A stretch of DNA of 64,000 nucleotides from a virus: positions 1-64,000 of the IMG/VR virus record IMGVR_UViG_3300044470_000123. One strand, written 5' to 3'. Under the pieces are notes generated by a model, which had not been told where the DNA came from, did no database searches, and saw only the letters and a program-made list of their open reading frames with translations. Below are positions 18,897 to 30,318 of this stretch, in pieces. Every line of letters begins with the position of its first letter. The stretch's first letter is position 1. A program made the position numbers and the translations under genes.

Positions 18897-21800
18897 TTAG
18901 GATAACTCCAAAGCTTTAGTTTTATCCTGGTTGATCCTGTTTTGTATAGCTATAGATTTTTGGTCACAACCTATCTCTCTGTGGAACTTAAGGAATAGCC
19001 ACATATACTTATTATTATATAAATCTTCAGAATTTAAACTGTTTATAATCTCGCTAAATCTTTGATATTTAAGGTAATATAGAAACTTACCGTTTTCTAC
19101 CAGATTTAAGCTATACTCAAAATTTCCAAAACTATAATCGCTGTTTGGCACATAATAATCTGGTAAAAAATTACCATTATTATCTTTATACCAAGGCATA
19201 CCAAGTCTTCTTCTTATAAGTATATACTGTTTCCATAAACTATAATCTGATATCTGGTAAAATCTTATATCCCCAAGAAAACCAAAATAGACATGGGTAT
19301 TTAAACCAGCTGATTCGGGATCATTAACACCTAAATTTTTAGATACTGCCTGTAATTTACCAAAAGATACACTACCTGCGGATAATAAAGCTATATCCAT
19401 ATTAAGGATTCCGTAGGCATAACTAAAATTAGGATACATAGGAAGCTGCTCTAGATATCCGTCTATATTCATAGCATTCATTCTAAACTTATTTATGTTC
19501 TTATCTACTATATTCTGAGTATATGTATTACCTATAAATAGATCATTTTTATGCTTAGTATTTTTAGTGCAAGAAAATATACCAGACTGATCTATTATAC
19601 AGGTAGATGCCTCTCCTGAAGGATCTATTACACCATTATTTATATTTACTGTGTGACTCATGTTTAGAACATTTAATCCTACTGTGCTCCTAAAATCAAA
19701 TCTTAGTAAAGATGTTCCAGTAAAAGAAATGGGTGAAACCGTAGGGATTAAAAGATTAGCTAATAAACTATTGTAGCCTAAATACTCTGGGGTATCTAAA
19801 CCTATAGCTGAAAATCCAGTCATACTGGTAGTTGAATTAATAGCACTAACTACATCACTAATAAGATACTGATCACTTAAATCATAACTATAAGACCCTA
19901 ACATACGGACAAAAGTCCCACCTATAGAAATATTTATAGTACCATTTATTAATAGTGAGGAGTCATCTGAACCACTTATCCATGTTAAATTAGCATTAAA
20001 TAAAGGTTCCCCTAAAATAGGATCATAGCCATTAATATCTGTAATAACTTCATTTATAGTAGTATTTACAGAAAGATCTACGGTATGTGATACATTACTA
20101 TTTATAGTTTGTATGTATCCTAAACTTAATATATTAGCTGGTTTTGAATATTGAGTACCTGTATAGGAAGAAGAAGCCATAGTAAGTATTATAGCGGCTC
20201 TTATGGTGATTCCATCATTAGCATATATAGTACCAGGTAATGACATATTAATAGATTCTACTAAAGTAGTAGCTGACAATGCTCCATTCATGCCTAAAGC
20301 TAAAGATGCTGAAAAAATTCCACCCCCATTAATAGCGGTTATTAGTGTGTTTATAGTAAAAGTTGTGGTATCATAAGTAGCTGTACCAGAAACAAAAGTT
20401 TGATATAGTGCATTAAGGATCATAGTTTCTAATACAGTATTAACAGTATAGCTTGAAGAAACTATATCATAATCTACCGTATTAGGAACTATCATAAAAG
20501 CTCTTGTATCGGCCTGTATTGTTAATAAACTGCTCTTATATACTACACTAGGATCTAGTATAGGAGGTAATGGATCTGTTGAAGTTACATAGTATGAAGC
20601 ATTATTACCTTCTGATTGGATAGTAAAAACATTATCTACATCTAAATATAAACTATCTAATTGAGCTTTCTCTATAGATACCCACCCATCCCCTCCTACC
20701 CACTGTACTGTATTAGGAAAATAAGTATATTCATAGTCTGAATTATACTCTCTACCAAATCTTAAATTAGCAAAAAACCATTGATTACATAAACCATTAT
20801 TATTAATTAATCTTATCACATCAATAAGTTTATAGGTTTCTTCGGGATGATCTATGGTAATATCCAAATTTTCTGTTTTATATAATGGTATACTTACTGA
20901 TAGATCACCTGTTTCTGGGATCGAAGCACTTTTTAAATAAAGTATATTATCTTGTATTTTATAAGCTGCACTATTATCCCAGCTATATATATCAAAGGCT
21001 AATATATCTTGTTTAATATTTTGTGAAAATAGATTAGCTTCTCTAGAATTTTTAGGATTATTAGGTATAAATCTATAGGTAGTGCCTGGACTGTAGGTTT
21101 TTGGATCTATCCTAAATTTTATTAATCTATCACCTATTATATCTTGACCTTGTAACATCCATCCAACCTGAAAATTATTACCTGTAGTTGAAGATATAGT
21201 CTCTGTTACAGGTATAAACTGCTGGATAGTTACAGGGCTACTTAGTATATCATAGACTCCTTCAGGCTCGTAGTATAAATGTGAGTCTACCTCTATAGTC
21301 TGTTTAACGTACTGAGAAAATAAATCTATAGTTTTCATACTACCTTGAAGAGTCTTAGTAGCCCCTGTAGGATAATTCACTGTAAAATACTGAGCTCCTG
21401 TACTGGATAAAACAGCTGTATTACTATTAACAGGGATAGTATATCTGTTATTCTCTAAAGCATATTTAAGTTCATCTATAGTAGAATACTGCCTTAAAGT
21501 AAAAATAAAAGAAATATCTCTAAAATTACCAATATTAGAAACATCTACTCTTAATCTTATACGAAGATATCTTAAAATTTCAGTAGGTGGTGGAGTAGAT
21601 GAAACACTATTAACTATTTTTAATAGAGCATTGAAATTAGCTTTATTATCTTTATCTGCTGCTTTATCTGAAGTAGAAACATATTGATTAAACTCTGATA
21701 TATCAGGCTCTACCTCTGAAATCATTTTGGTTTGATAACTATAACCTAATGCTTCCAAATCTTCAGGACTGGTTTCATAATTAGGATACATTAAAGTATC

Positions 21801-24800
21801 CTGTACTGATGAGTCTTGACCAGAAGATACCCCTAGGAACTCATAATCTATAACCATATCGTCTGGGGATAAAGGAGTAACTTCTAATACATTTAATTCT
21901 GTGGTATAGTCTACTGTATCCCCGTTTATTGGGTCTATTATGTCTTCAGCCCATTTACCAGTTACTGGTAGAGGCCCCATTTTATTAGGTCCTAATATTT
22001 CTTTTCCTGTACTTTCCGCATAATTAGGAAAAGCTATGTCTACCTCTCCAGATGAAGTAGACACTATAGTATCAGAGGATATACTTTTTCTGCTTAAAAA
22101 TAGTACTCTAGAATCATAATTCCTGTGGTCAGATACATTTGAAACATATAGTCTATCATCTATAGAAGGGTCTTTACTTAAAATAGTCCAACCACCTGTG
22201 CTTATACTGATATCTGGACCATTGCTATCATTGTTATTTAAACTTCTATAGTTCCTAAGAATATATCTTGGAGAATAATCCCTGTACGGAAAATAGTCAA
22301 ACACCGAAGCTGCTAGTATATAATTTACACACTGCGTGTTTATAGCATTAACTAAGTCTTGTAAAGTAGGATATACACTTAAAACAAATGATTTTACTAT
22401 AGGACTAATGCTTCCTGAAATTTGATAAGATATAAGTAGTGTAGCATCGTCATACTCATCACTTTCTGAGTTAGAAGTAGCTAATAAATTGTAGGTGACT
22501 AAATACTTTGCATCTGATACGGTAGTCTGGTCTATTACAGATAACTTTATAGCAGGATAGGTCTCTATACCTACATCAAATGCAGAAGATAAGTCATAAG
22601 CCTGTTTAGCTTGCTTTTGAAATACTGAACCAGCTTCTAAACTTAAAACCCATTTAATAAACTGAGTCTGCCACATACTGTAATAGAAATTATTTAAACT
22701 AGAGTATAGATTACTTTCTCCTTGAAAATTAGTATAGTTTGAGAAAGCTGCAGCAGCCTGAGTATAAGATTTATGTATAGGGTCAGTATCTGTTGTCCCT
22801 CCTATTTCCATCATAGTCCTATAAAGAGGACCAGACGTGTTATATATAAGATATTTATGTGAAGTGTCAGAAGAGTCTAACAAAAATCTTAGATGCTCAG
22901 CATATGAATTTATAGATGTATTTATATTACTTACAGTAGAATCTTCTGAAATCTGCAGTAAATAACTTAAAAATTCTGAAGGACCCGATGTTGTAGCACT
23001 AACGCCACTTAAATTAAAAGCTCTTTTTAGTTTATCACTAGTATCAAATAAATCTTTAACTATATTTAACTCAACAAGCCAATTTTGTTTCTCTATAAGA
23101 AGTTTTAAATATAAATTATTTGGATAATAGAAATTAGTAAATATGCTAGGATCACTAAAGCCGTAGTCTCTTGTTATATTACTAGCATCATCTGCTGTAT
23201 TAAATGTGACCCAACTATTTCTATCTCTAGCTCTAAACACTATACTCTCATAATATCCTAAAGAAGATTCATTGGCTTCATACTTTTTATCAAAACTTAT
23301 ATAAAATAACTTATCAGCCCCAGACTGTGCTTTTTTATCCCTTATATTAGATATTTTTATAATAAATGGAGGAAAAGGGACAGGGAGCGAATATCCATCT
23401 ACCCCATATTTTATAGTTTCTAATATCCTTGTAACACTTCTTTCATCAAAATAGTTAAGAGGGGTAGTGACTATGTTTATGGTATCTCTTGCCTGCCATA
23501 ATCCTGTAAGATCGTTGTATGTCCCTTCATATACTGTAAAAGTTTTATCATCCCCTACATTTATACCAAGAAAATCTGATAGATCAAATGTCTTTACTAT
23601 GGTATCTGACCCTGTTTTTTGATCCATCAACTTAGAACCTATTGCTTTTACTCCGAGATTATACTCATCATCATAGGCTGGAAATGAAATAGGAAAATCA
23701 TTACTGGAAACTCTTTTAACATTTATATTTTGGCCGTCTTTAGGTAGTTCACATTCAAACTCGAATAGTGTTTTAGTATAGGACACTGGAATCCCTATTA
23801 TATTTTTCTTTGTATATTCATATATCCAACCATAGTCTGTTCCAGCTACCTTAGTATCCCCACTTTGGTGCATGGCAAATGTTTGTATATTAGGCTCAGT
23901 AAAATATTCTCCATTCTTTAATATTAGTTTCTCATATGTGGTAATATTTTCAGGAGTATACCCTAGTCCTATAATAGGGTTAGATGCAGCATTAGGCCCT
24001 GATGGATTTATTCCAGTATAGCCTTGATCGGACTGTCTTAAAACAGGTACCCCGCCCAATAGTCCTGCTTTAGCTTCAGCAGATGTGACATAAAATCTCT
24101 TTGTAGGATCTTGCTGTTTATATATACCGTAAACTGGACTATAGTTAGGATCATTAGGATCTGATATATTACCATAGAATAAAGGTTGACCAATAAACGT
24201 ACCTGTAGCTCCTGACCCAAACATTATTTCTTCTACAGGACCTTCACTTGTTATTAAACTAGTAGGATCTACTTGAGTTACAGTATCTATATCATAAAAT
24301 GTTTTAAAACTGTTAAGTTGTACTTGATCCCCTACTGCTATTCTTTCTAAAAACTTAAAATTAGTATCTGTTACTCTAAAATGTTTCTCTTCTTGGTCAT
24401 AAGGTATAGTATATAAAGGATTACCGTTAACATCTTTTATAAAAGATGTATCTTGAGTATAGGGTAACATATCAAAATCTAGACTTGAAAAAGTCGTAGT
24501 AGAGTCCACTATATTCGCCCAATAAGGCTTAATCGAAAGGACTCTTCCTTCATTCCTTATAAACTTTCCAGTAGTGTCTAAATATTGTATATTATAACAA
24601 AAAACTTGATTATATGACTGGTATGTATCTTCAAATCTAGGATAAGGCTGTGGAGCAGGGTCGTTGTATCCTACAGGAAAAAACTTAGAGAATCCATTAT
24701 TTATTTGGGCTATGTCAGATAAAGTAGTCAGAGTATAATTATTATTTTCTACATAGGCATCTTGTAGAGTAAACTGTCCATTAGGTAGTACGCCAACAAA

Positions 24801-27800
24801 GGTACTGTGCCCATATTTTAACCCAAGGATCAGCTGAGCTTCTGCAGCAAAGTTTCTTAAACGCTGTTTATACCATGCAAATAATTTTAGGTATATAGCT
24901 TTTTTAATCAATTCATCCTTAAGTGCATAATATAAATCTGTTAAACCTCCCTGATATACTGCTGGAGGATTATCACTACCGCTATCATTACCTATACCTG
25001 CACTTTCACCAGCTTGCTGTAATAAATCTTTAATCTGAGGTACTGTAACTATCTCTAAAAAGGCTCTTTCAGTAAGCTTCTGTACATAGTACTGATCTAC
25101 ATTTAAATAATCCATGTAGACATTAATCTGATATCCTTTAGGAATACTATTGAAATATCTACAAGAGCATGCTATACTTGACCCTGAGTCTTCAGCTAAA
25201 TCATCTAAACCTAAATAGCTTAACTCATATCTTTCAGAAATACTTATAGGAGTAACTAGCTCTGCATGTGTCCCTTCAATACTATAATCTTTACCCTCTT
25301 TAAGAAGATTCCTATTCAATATTGGTACTTGGTACCAGAATTCAGGATTAACAATAACTTTAATAGAATAAGGAAAACTCTTAGCAATACTATCTGAAGC
25401 TTGTACTATAGTATAATAGACTATAGAGCTACTCCCATAAAAGGTATCATAGTCCTTTTGATCTATACTCCAAGGAGTTTGACCAATTATAATGGAAGAT
25501 AGACTACTTATCTCTGTAGTAATTTGATCTAAAGTTTTTCCTGAAAATATTACAGTATGAGCTACTAAAGTATTAGTTTTATCAGATTTTTTCCACTCAT
25601 TTATAACTAGATAGTCTACTCCAGGAGGTAATAATATCTCAGAAGCAACTGTACTATCTGGAGAAGTATAGTTTATCCTAAAAGCACTGATATCTATTTT
25701 TATGCTAGTAGATAGCGGTACAGGTACTACAGTAGGAGCTAACGCTGCTTTATTACCTAAAGCTAAATACTTATCTTCTTGGTCATCTGTTAAACCTACA
25801 AATATAGAACCCGACACAGTAAGAGATAATCTAGATAAAGCTGAGGCTATCTGAACAAGATTACCATACCTAAACATATCTATCTGTTTTGTTACACTTG
25901 TTGACCCATCTAAAGTCTCAGTAACAGTTATATATCTATCATCTATGTATATGGTAGCTCCCCCAGATCTTCCTGCTGGTAACGTGTAGTCTATATTAAA
26001 ATAATCTTGAGGAGATACCCCGCTAAGGTAAATAGGCATATCTGAAACCAATACTTTTTCTACGCCTCTTATAAGAGTATTTATAGTCTTGTTAACTGTA
26101 ATAGTGACTGAGAAACCACCTACCTCTATATTTTGTATCTGATAAACATATTTACTATCTATTTTTAACAAAGAACCTATACGAAAATATTGGCTATTGA
26201 CACTAAAAGTTATAGTATTATCGCTTACAGAAAAACCTACAGAATCTGTATCTATCCAGTTAACACTATCATACTTATAAATGTAAGGATCTATCATATT
26301 TTCAGTAAAACTGTCAGCAAAATTTATCTGCGTATCTGCTGTTATAAGAGTCACAGACCCTATCTCATAAAAACTTAAAGAACCTGTAGCCTTACTTATA
26401 AAAGATAAAAGCTCTCCTGAAGAAAAATAGCTAGTTACATCCTTTTTCTTTACTAAGAAATTTTGAGCTCCTTGCGTAGTATTTATAAGAATATACTTAT
26501 ACATTTCCTGACTTATAGTAAATAGATAACCTTCATCGGGGATAACTACAGGCACAGACCCTGTAAAAGGTTGTATAATCTCAGTACCCCAAAATCCTGA
26601 ACCGATATAATACTGTTCTGCTCCTTCTTTAGAAAGAAGTGTAAAAGGTCCTATATTATAAATATACTTAGGATCTATAGTAGATTTAGTAGTTACTATG
26701 GCATCAACCATATCTCTTATACTACCATAGTTTTGAAAATAGAAAATATAAGTAGCTGTAACATCGTCTACTACTTCACTTAAAGTTATTTTTTCAGCAT
26801 CTATAAAAATAGTAGCTGTACCGTATATAGCATTAGTAGGAGCTACATACCTTAAAGAAAAAGCTGGATGAGGAGGATCTATTATAACAGGATACTCTGA
26901 TATAAGACTAGTATCACCTACTTGGTATATAGAATCAGTGATTTTAATATCACTATACTGCCCTTCTAATAGATTAGGGAATATACCTATCTGGATAGTA
27001 TCATTTACTACAGCCTTAGAAATAGCCCTGTATATATTTAAATTATCTAACTGGATCAATGAATTATTTTTAATAAGTTGAGATATTTGTAGTAAGTTAC
27101 CAGTAAGTGATAGTGTATTGGACCCAACGCTTACATTACTATCCACTTTTGTACCTGTTGGAAAACTGTGCCACTGTACTATATCATCAAAAAGATAAAA
27201 AGATGGTTTGCGTATATCTTCAGGGAAGGAACCTGTAAGATAAACAGTAGTATTATAACCATCATATATTACATTGGCTACCTTAAAGTAATATGAGTCT
27301 TCAGGATCAAAATTATCTATCCTAAATATCATACCAGGGACTATAATATCTGTCTTATCGTATCCTTCTATAATGAAACTACTTTCATCCTGATTAAATA
27401 TAGGAAAAATAGTTTGTATAGGAGCATAGGGTAGAACATCTGATACAAAACTATATGTGGCTAAAATAAGGTCATTTAAATCTGGTCTAGGGATGTTAAT
27501 ATTATACTTATTATCTAAAGCAAGTATCTTAGTATCATCTTTATATGTATAATTAGTAGTATTGTAATCTAAACTCTTTCCAGGAGTTAGCCCTAACTCT
27601 ATAATACCTGTAATCCCTATAGCATAAAAAGCATCCACAGTTAAACCTAGTTTAGTATCCAAACCTAAACTCTCTAAACCAGTCATACCTAAATCTATCA
27701 TCTGATTTACAGTAAGATTATTTAAACCATAACCGGGCTCTCCAAAACCTTTTACAGATAAAAGACTATTAGGTAGTATAGACCCAGAATAAGTAGTTGG

Positions 27801-29669
27801 ATTCTCTCCAAAAGGATCCTTCACAGGTACTGATACTACTTCGTTCTGTATACTAAATCTAAGATTAAAAGGATCCACCGTACTAAGTATATCATCTATA
27901 ATAGTCATCGTATAACTTTTTGGATCCTTAATCACAGGCTGTAGTATACAATTTATCTGTGCAAAAGGAGTATATGATACCTTAAGAGACTGTAAATTCT
28001 CTGTAACTGATTGATTTAAAAGGGTAACTTTACCTGTCAAATAAGATAAAGTGAAATCTACACCCTCTACTAATATCTTTATTCCAGATCCTGTGCTAGC
28101 TCCTGCTGTGGTCATATAACTCTTAGTTATAGTTACAGAAGACTCTATGACAGGATACTCAGAAGTACGTAGAGTACTTAAATTAAGCTTCTCATCTACT
28201 ACATCTTCCCCTTCAACGAAATAAGATACTAACACACACTCGCTTGGCTTAAGAGGCTTAGCAAGTTTGATAGCCCCACTAGTATACTCGATAGTATAAT
28301 CTGTGCCGTTTATTAGATCGTTTTGGTCTATATCCTCAAAGAAAATAGGACTATTTATACCTGTTAGCCCTGCTATCCCATAAGGTAGAACTAAGTTACT
28401 TTTATCTGAAGACTGTATCCCTGTCGTACCTTTAACTACACTTATCCCATCCCACAGTAGATTTTTACTATAAATTATGTTTTGGACTACAGTCTCTAGA
28501 TTTTGATGTTTTATAAAATTTACTATACCATTATCATACTCTACATTATAGTCAAAAAATCTATTTTTTATCTCTTCACCTACTTTAACTTCTAATCCTT
28601 TATACTCTGTATTACCATCATATAGTATAGCATTAGGGTATATGTTTGTTACAGCCTTGCCTATTGCTGTAGGAGTAATAGGAGTTTCGTGTATATTAAA
28701 AAGTCCTTGAAAATTTTGATCTATACTATTTATCTGTGTAACATTATCTAGCTCACTAAGGAATTTTAAATAGGCTACTGTCCTATCTTTATAAGGAGGC
28801 TTAGCACTAGTATAATCTGGATCCATTTGGTAGTTTACAGTGTAGTCTATATCCTTAGTTTTCTTGGCTAGGTTATTAGGTGGACCGTAGAAAACTTGAA
28901 AATTCTGATCATCATCAGGATACGGTATAGGTATAAGAGCTAACTCTTCTGTATCTACTACTAATTTAGAAGATAAAATCTTTTGACCGTAAGACTCTTT
29001 AGGATCGATAGCTGTTGTATCTACAGATGTTATATCTGGAGCTGTTTTAGTAGTAGACTTTAAAAAAGTAAACTCTAGCGGATCACCTAAAATATACTGC
29101 TTTTTTACAGGGGTAGCTACTAGAGGACCACTTGGCTGGATCCCTGTATATCTCCAGTCATTATTATTTTTATCATAATAGAACTTATTAGCTCCTGAAG
29201 GACTAGATATGTACTCAAAATAAGTGCTATTTAACTTGATTTTTCTAGCCTGGAATGTGCAAGTACCTGTCTCACTGGTATTCGGATCTTGAAGATATAT
29301 AGTAGATAGGTCTTTAGACATACCTGTTACATTATAAAATACTTCTGAGCCGTCTGCCCTTATGATATCTCCAAATATTAGGGAGTCAGCTGGCTGTAAT
29401 CCATTTAGCCCTGTTACATTGGTTATTTTTCTATCGTTTATAGTATAAGTTCCTGATCCCTCAATAATGCTACCTCGCACAGCTCCTTGTATAAGATAAT
29501 CAGTATTTACATCTCTTTCCCCAGTATAGATGTAACCGTCAGATCCTATCCCTGTGCAACCTATATCTATAGTTCTAGATGTAGGTCTATTCTTAGTGCC
29601 AACTCTTGGGTTTCGGACTACCGTATTCTCTAAATCGATAGATGTGTAATTAAAGAAGTCTAGATTCAT
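18897..29669 (-). CDS. Giant virion structural protein (3590 aa)
   Basis: One frame of 3590 residues, the largest gene here, lies between the triple-repeat protein and the FN3 protein. The N-terminal third contains several copies of a short beta module of the form DYTxxYxxGxIxLxxxL...VxVxY (for example TDYTIEYTSGAIKLAKPL and VDFTLSYLTGKVTLL). The middle has repeated strand patterns in which TLSEVVDDVTATYIF recalls TVTETLDGSTSVTKQ, suggesting internal duplication. The C-terminal 250 residues include a LamG-like stretch (THVYFGFLGDIRFYQ) and a helical end. It is probably a large baseplate-periphery or tail-surface protein. No enzyme motif was seen. Confidence 0.6.
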   Translation of the reverse strand: MNLDFFNYTSIDLENTVVRNPRVGTKNRPTSRTIDIGCTGIGSDGYIYTGERDVNTDYLIQGAVRGSIIEGSGTYTINDRKITNVTGLNGLQPADSLIFGDIIRADGSEVFYNVTGMSKDLSTIYLQDPNTSETGTCTFQARKIKLNSTYFEYISSPSGANKFYYDKNNNDWRYTGIQPSGPLVATPVKKQYILGDPLEFTFLKSTTKTAPDITSVDTTAIDPKESYGQKILSSKLVVDTEELALIPIPYPDDDQNFQVFYGPPNNLAKKTKDIDYTVNYQMDPDYTSAKPPYKDRTVAYLKFLSELDNVTQINSIDQNFQGLFNIHETPITPTAIGKAVTNIYPNAILYDGNTEYKGLEVKVGEEIKNRFFDYNVEYDNGIVNFIKHQNLETVVQNIIYSKNLLWDGISVVKGTTGIQSSDKSNLVLPYGIAGLTGINSPIFFEDIDQNDLINGTDYTIEYTSGAIKLAKPLKPSECVLVSYFVEGEDVVDEKLNLSTLRTSEYPVIESSVTITKSYMTTAGASTGSGIKILVEGVDFTLSYLTGKVTLLNQSVTENLQSLKVSYTPFAQINCILQPVIKDPKSYTMTIIDDILSTVDPFNLRFSIQNEVVSVPVKDPFGENPTTYSGSILPNSLLSVKGFGEPGYGLNNLTVNQMIDLGMTGLESLGLDTKLGLTVDAFYAIGITGIIELGLTPGKSLDYNTTNYTYKDDTKILALDNKYNINIPRPDLNDLILATYSFVSDVLPYAPIQTIFPIFNQDESSFIIEGYDKTDIIVPGMIFRIDNFDPEDSYYFKVANVIYDGYNTTVYLTGSFPEDIRKPSFYLFDDIVQWHSFPTGTKVDSNVSVGSNTLSLTGNLLQISQLIKNNSLIQLDNLNIYRAISKAVVNDTIQIGIFPNLLEGQYSDIKITDSIYQVGDTSLISEYPVIIDPPHPAFSLRYVAPTNAIYGTATIFIDAEKITLSEVVDDVTATYIFYFQNYGSIRDMVDAIVTTKSTIDPKYIYNIGPFTLLSKEGAEQYYIGSGFWGTEIIQPFTGSVPVVIPDEGYLFTISQEMYKYILINTTQGAQNFLVKKKDVTSYFSSGELLSFISKATGSLSFYEIGSVTLITADTQINFADSFTENMIDPYIYKYDSVNWIDTDSVGFSVSDNTITFSVNSQYFRIGSLLKIDSKYVYQIQNIEVGGFSVTITVNKTINTLIRGVEKVLVSDMPIYLSGVSPQDYFNIDYTLPAGRSGGATIYIDDRYITVTETLDGSTSVTKQIDMFRYGNLVQIASALSRLSLTVSGSIFVGLTDDQEDKYLALGNKAALAPTVVPVPLSTSIKIDISAFRINYTSPDSTVASEILLPPGVDYLVINEWKKSDKTNTLVAHTVIFSGKTLDQITTEISSLSSIIIGQTPWSIDQKDYDTFYGSSSIVYYTIVQASDSIAKSFPYSIKVIVNPEFWYQVPILNRNLLKEGKDYSIEGTHAELVTPISISERYELSYLGLDDLAEDSGSSIACSCRYFNSIPKGYQINVYMDYLNVDQYYVQKLTERAFLEIVTVPQIKDLLQQAGESAGIGNDSGSDNPPAVYQGGLTDLYYALKDELIKKAIYLKLFAWYKQRLRNFAAEAQLILGLKYGHSTFVGVLPNGQFTLQDAYVENNNYTLTTLSDIAQINNGFSKFFPVGYNDPAPQPYPRFEDTYQSYNQVFCYNIQYLDTTGKFIRNEGRVLSIKPYWANIVDSTTTFSSLDFDMLPYTQDTSFIKDVNGNPLYTIPYDQEEKHFRVTDTNFKFLERIAVGDQVQLNSFKTFYDIDTVTQVDPTSLITSEGPVEEIMFGSGATGTFIGQPLFYGNISDPNDPNYSPVYGIYKQQDPTKRFYVTSAEAKAGLLGGVPVLRQSDQGYTGINPSGPNAASNPIIGLGYTPENITTYEKLILKNGEYFTEPNIQTFAMHQSGDTKVAGTDYGWIYEYTKKNIIGIPVSYTKTLFEFECELPKDGQNINVKRVSSNDFPISFPAYDDEYNLGVKAIGSKLMDQKTGSDTIVKTFDLSDFLGINVGDDKTFTVYEGTYNDLTGLWQARDTINIVTTPLNYFDERSVTRILETIKYGVDGYSLPVPFPPFIIKISNIRDKKAQSGADKLFYISFDKKYEANESSLGYYESIVFRARDRNSWVTFNTADDASNITRDYGFSDPSIFTNFYYPNNLYLKLLIEKQNWLVELNIVKDLFDTSDKLKRAFNLSGVSATTSGPSEFLSYLLQISEDSTVSNINTSINSYAEHLRFLLDSSDTSHKYLIYNTSGPLYRTMMEIGGTTDTDPIHKSYTQAAAAFSNYTNFQGESNLYSSLNNFYYSMWQTQFIKWVLSLEAGSVFQKQAKQAYDLSSAFDVGIETYPAIKLSVIDQTTVSDAKYLVTYNLLATSNSESDEYDDATLLISYQISGSISPIVKSFVLSVYPTLQDLVNAINTQCVNYILAASVFDYFPYRDYSPRYILRNYRSLNNNDSNGPDISISTGGWTILSKDPSIDDRLYVSNVSDHRNYDSRVLFLSRKSISSDTIVSTSSGEVDIAFPNYAESTGKEILGPNKMGPLPVTGKWAEDIIDPINGDTVDYTTELNVLEVTPLSPDDMVIDYEFLGVSSGQDSSVQDTLMYPNYETSPEDLEALGYSYQTKMISEVEPDISEFNQYVSTSDKAADKDNKANFNALLKIVNSVSSTPPPTEILRYLRIRLRVDVSNIGNFRDISFIFTLRQYSTIDELKYALENNRYTIPVNSNTAVLSSTGAQYFTVNYPTGATKTLQGSMKTIDLFSQYVKQTIEVDSHLYYEPEGVYDILSSPVTIQQFIPVTETISSTTGNNFQVGWMLQGQDIIGDRLIKFRIDPKTYSPGTTYRFIPNNPKNSREANLFSQNIKQDILAFDIYSWDNSAAYKIQDNILYLKSASIPETGDLSVSIPLYKTENLDITIDHPEETYKLIDVIRLINNNGLCNQWFFANLRFGREYNSDYEYTYFPNTVQWVGGDGWVSIEKAQLDSLYLDVDNVFTIQSEGNNASYYVTSTDPLPPILDPSVVYKSSLLTIQADTRAFMIVPNTVDYDIVSSSYTVNTVLETMILNALYQTFVSGTATYDTTTFTINTLITAINGGGIFSASLALGMNGALSATTLVESINMSLPGTIYANDGITIRAAIILTMASSSYTGTQYSKPANILSLGYIQTINSNVSHTVDLSVNTTINEVITDINGYDPILGEPLFNANLTWISGSDDSSLLINGTINISIGGTFVRMLGSYSYDLSDQYLISDVVSAINSTTSMTGFSAIGLDTPEYLGYNSLLANLLIPTVSPISFTGTSLLRFDFRSTVGLNVLNMSHTVNINNGVIDPSGEASTCIIDQSGIFSCTKNTKHKNDLFIGNTYTQNIVDKNINKFRMNAMNIDGYLEQLPMYPNFSYAYGILNMDIALLSAGSVSFGKLQAVSKNLGVNDPESAGLNTHVYFGFLGDIRFYQISDYSLWKQYILIRRRLGMPWYKDNNGNFLPDYYVPNSDYSFGNFEYSLNLVENGKFLYYLKYQRFSEIINSLNSEDLYNNKYMWLFLKFHREIGCDQKSIAIQNRINQDKTKALELS

Positions 29670-29687
29670 TTTATATTTTATCCTTTA

Positions 29688-30305
29688 TTAGCTTATCTTT
29701 GAAAATACAGTTGGTATAGAAGTAGCTACTAACGGTCCAGTAGGAGGCACAGGGGCTACTGCTCCTACTGCTGTAACAGCAAAAGTAGCTGAAGTTTGTA
29801 GATGTTGCACTATACCTGCTGATACCATATCCGCTAATTTTGACATATCTCTCCCGGTATATCCTACTGAGGCTAGAGATGCTTTTAAAATCGATCCTAG
29901 CGCATTCTGGTTAATACCAGTCAATGTGGCTGTCCCACCCCCTACGGCTAGACCTACTGTAGTCCCGCTTAAAACCATAGTCAATAACTGCGTAGAAACG
30001 CCGTTAGAGATAGCTTGAGCTAGTTTAGTCATATCACGCCCTGTAAAACCGCTAGAAGCACCCTGAGCAACCATCAAACCCTGCATAACGTTGGGGACTA
30101 TCCCTAAAACAGATAAATTAGTAACAGACCCTACAGGTCCTACTGTACCAGTTAAAGTCGCTGTAGCCATATTAGGCACCGACAGGTGCATAAATACGGC
30201 TCTTCCAACAGCATCAGCTAATTTTCCCATATCCCTGCCAGTGAATCCCACTAAAGCCATAAACCCTTTAATAGAAGATGCTATGGATACTGCTGTTATA
30301 GGCAT
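29688..30305 (-). CDS. Triple-repeat protein (GFTGRDMxKLA repeats), baseplate-associated
   Basis: The preferred start is the ATG at 30305 (205 residues; ATAAGGT lies before it), because the longer frame from 30395 would overlap the spike gene by 77 nt. Three copies of a unit carry the signature G(F/Y)TGRDMxKLAxxV at about residues 20, 86 and 148. Each is followed by a hydrophobic helix and, for the first two, an ATLTG strand; the units are roughly 60-65 residues apart. The protein is Ala/Gly/Val-rich and short of charge. It lies immediately after the spike gene, where tip or spike-associated proteins often occur. The family is not recognised. Confidence 0.6.
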   Translation of the reverse strand: MPITAVSIASSIKGFMALVGFTGRDMGKLADAVGRAVFMHLSVPNMATATLTGTVGPVGSVTNLSVLGIVPNVMQGLMVAQGASSGFTGRDMTKLAQAISNGVSTQLLTMVLSGTTVGLAVGGGTATLTGINQNALGSILKASLASVGYTGRDMSKLADMVSAGIVQHLQTSATFAVTAVGAVAPVPPTGPLVATSIPTVFSKIS

Positions 30306-30318
30306 AAAAAATAATACC

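Noticed and set aside
24038-24220. Short minus-strand frame inside the giant protein gene
   Set aside because: It is out of frame with a gene that is open across the region and has no recognisable product.
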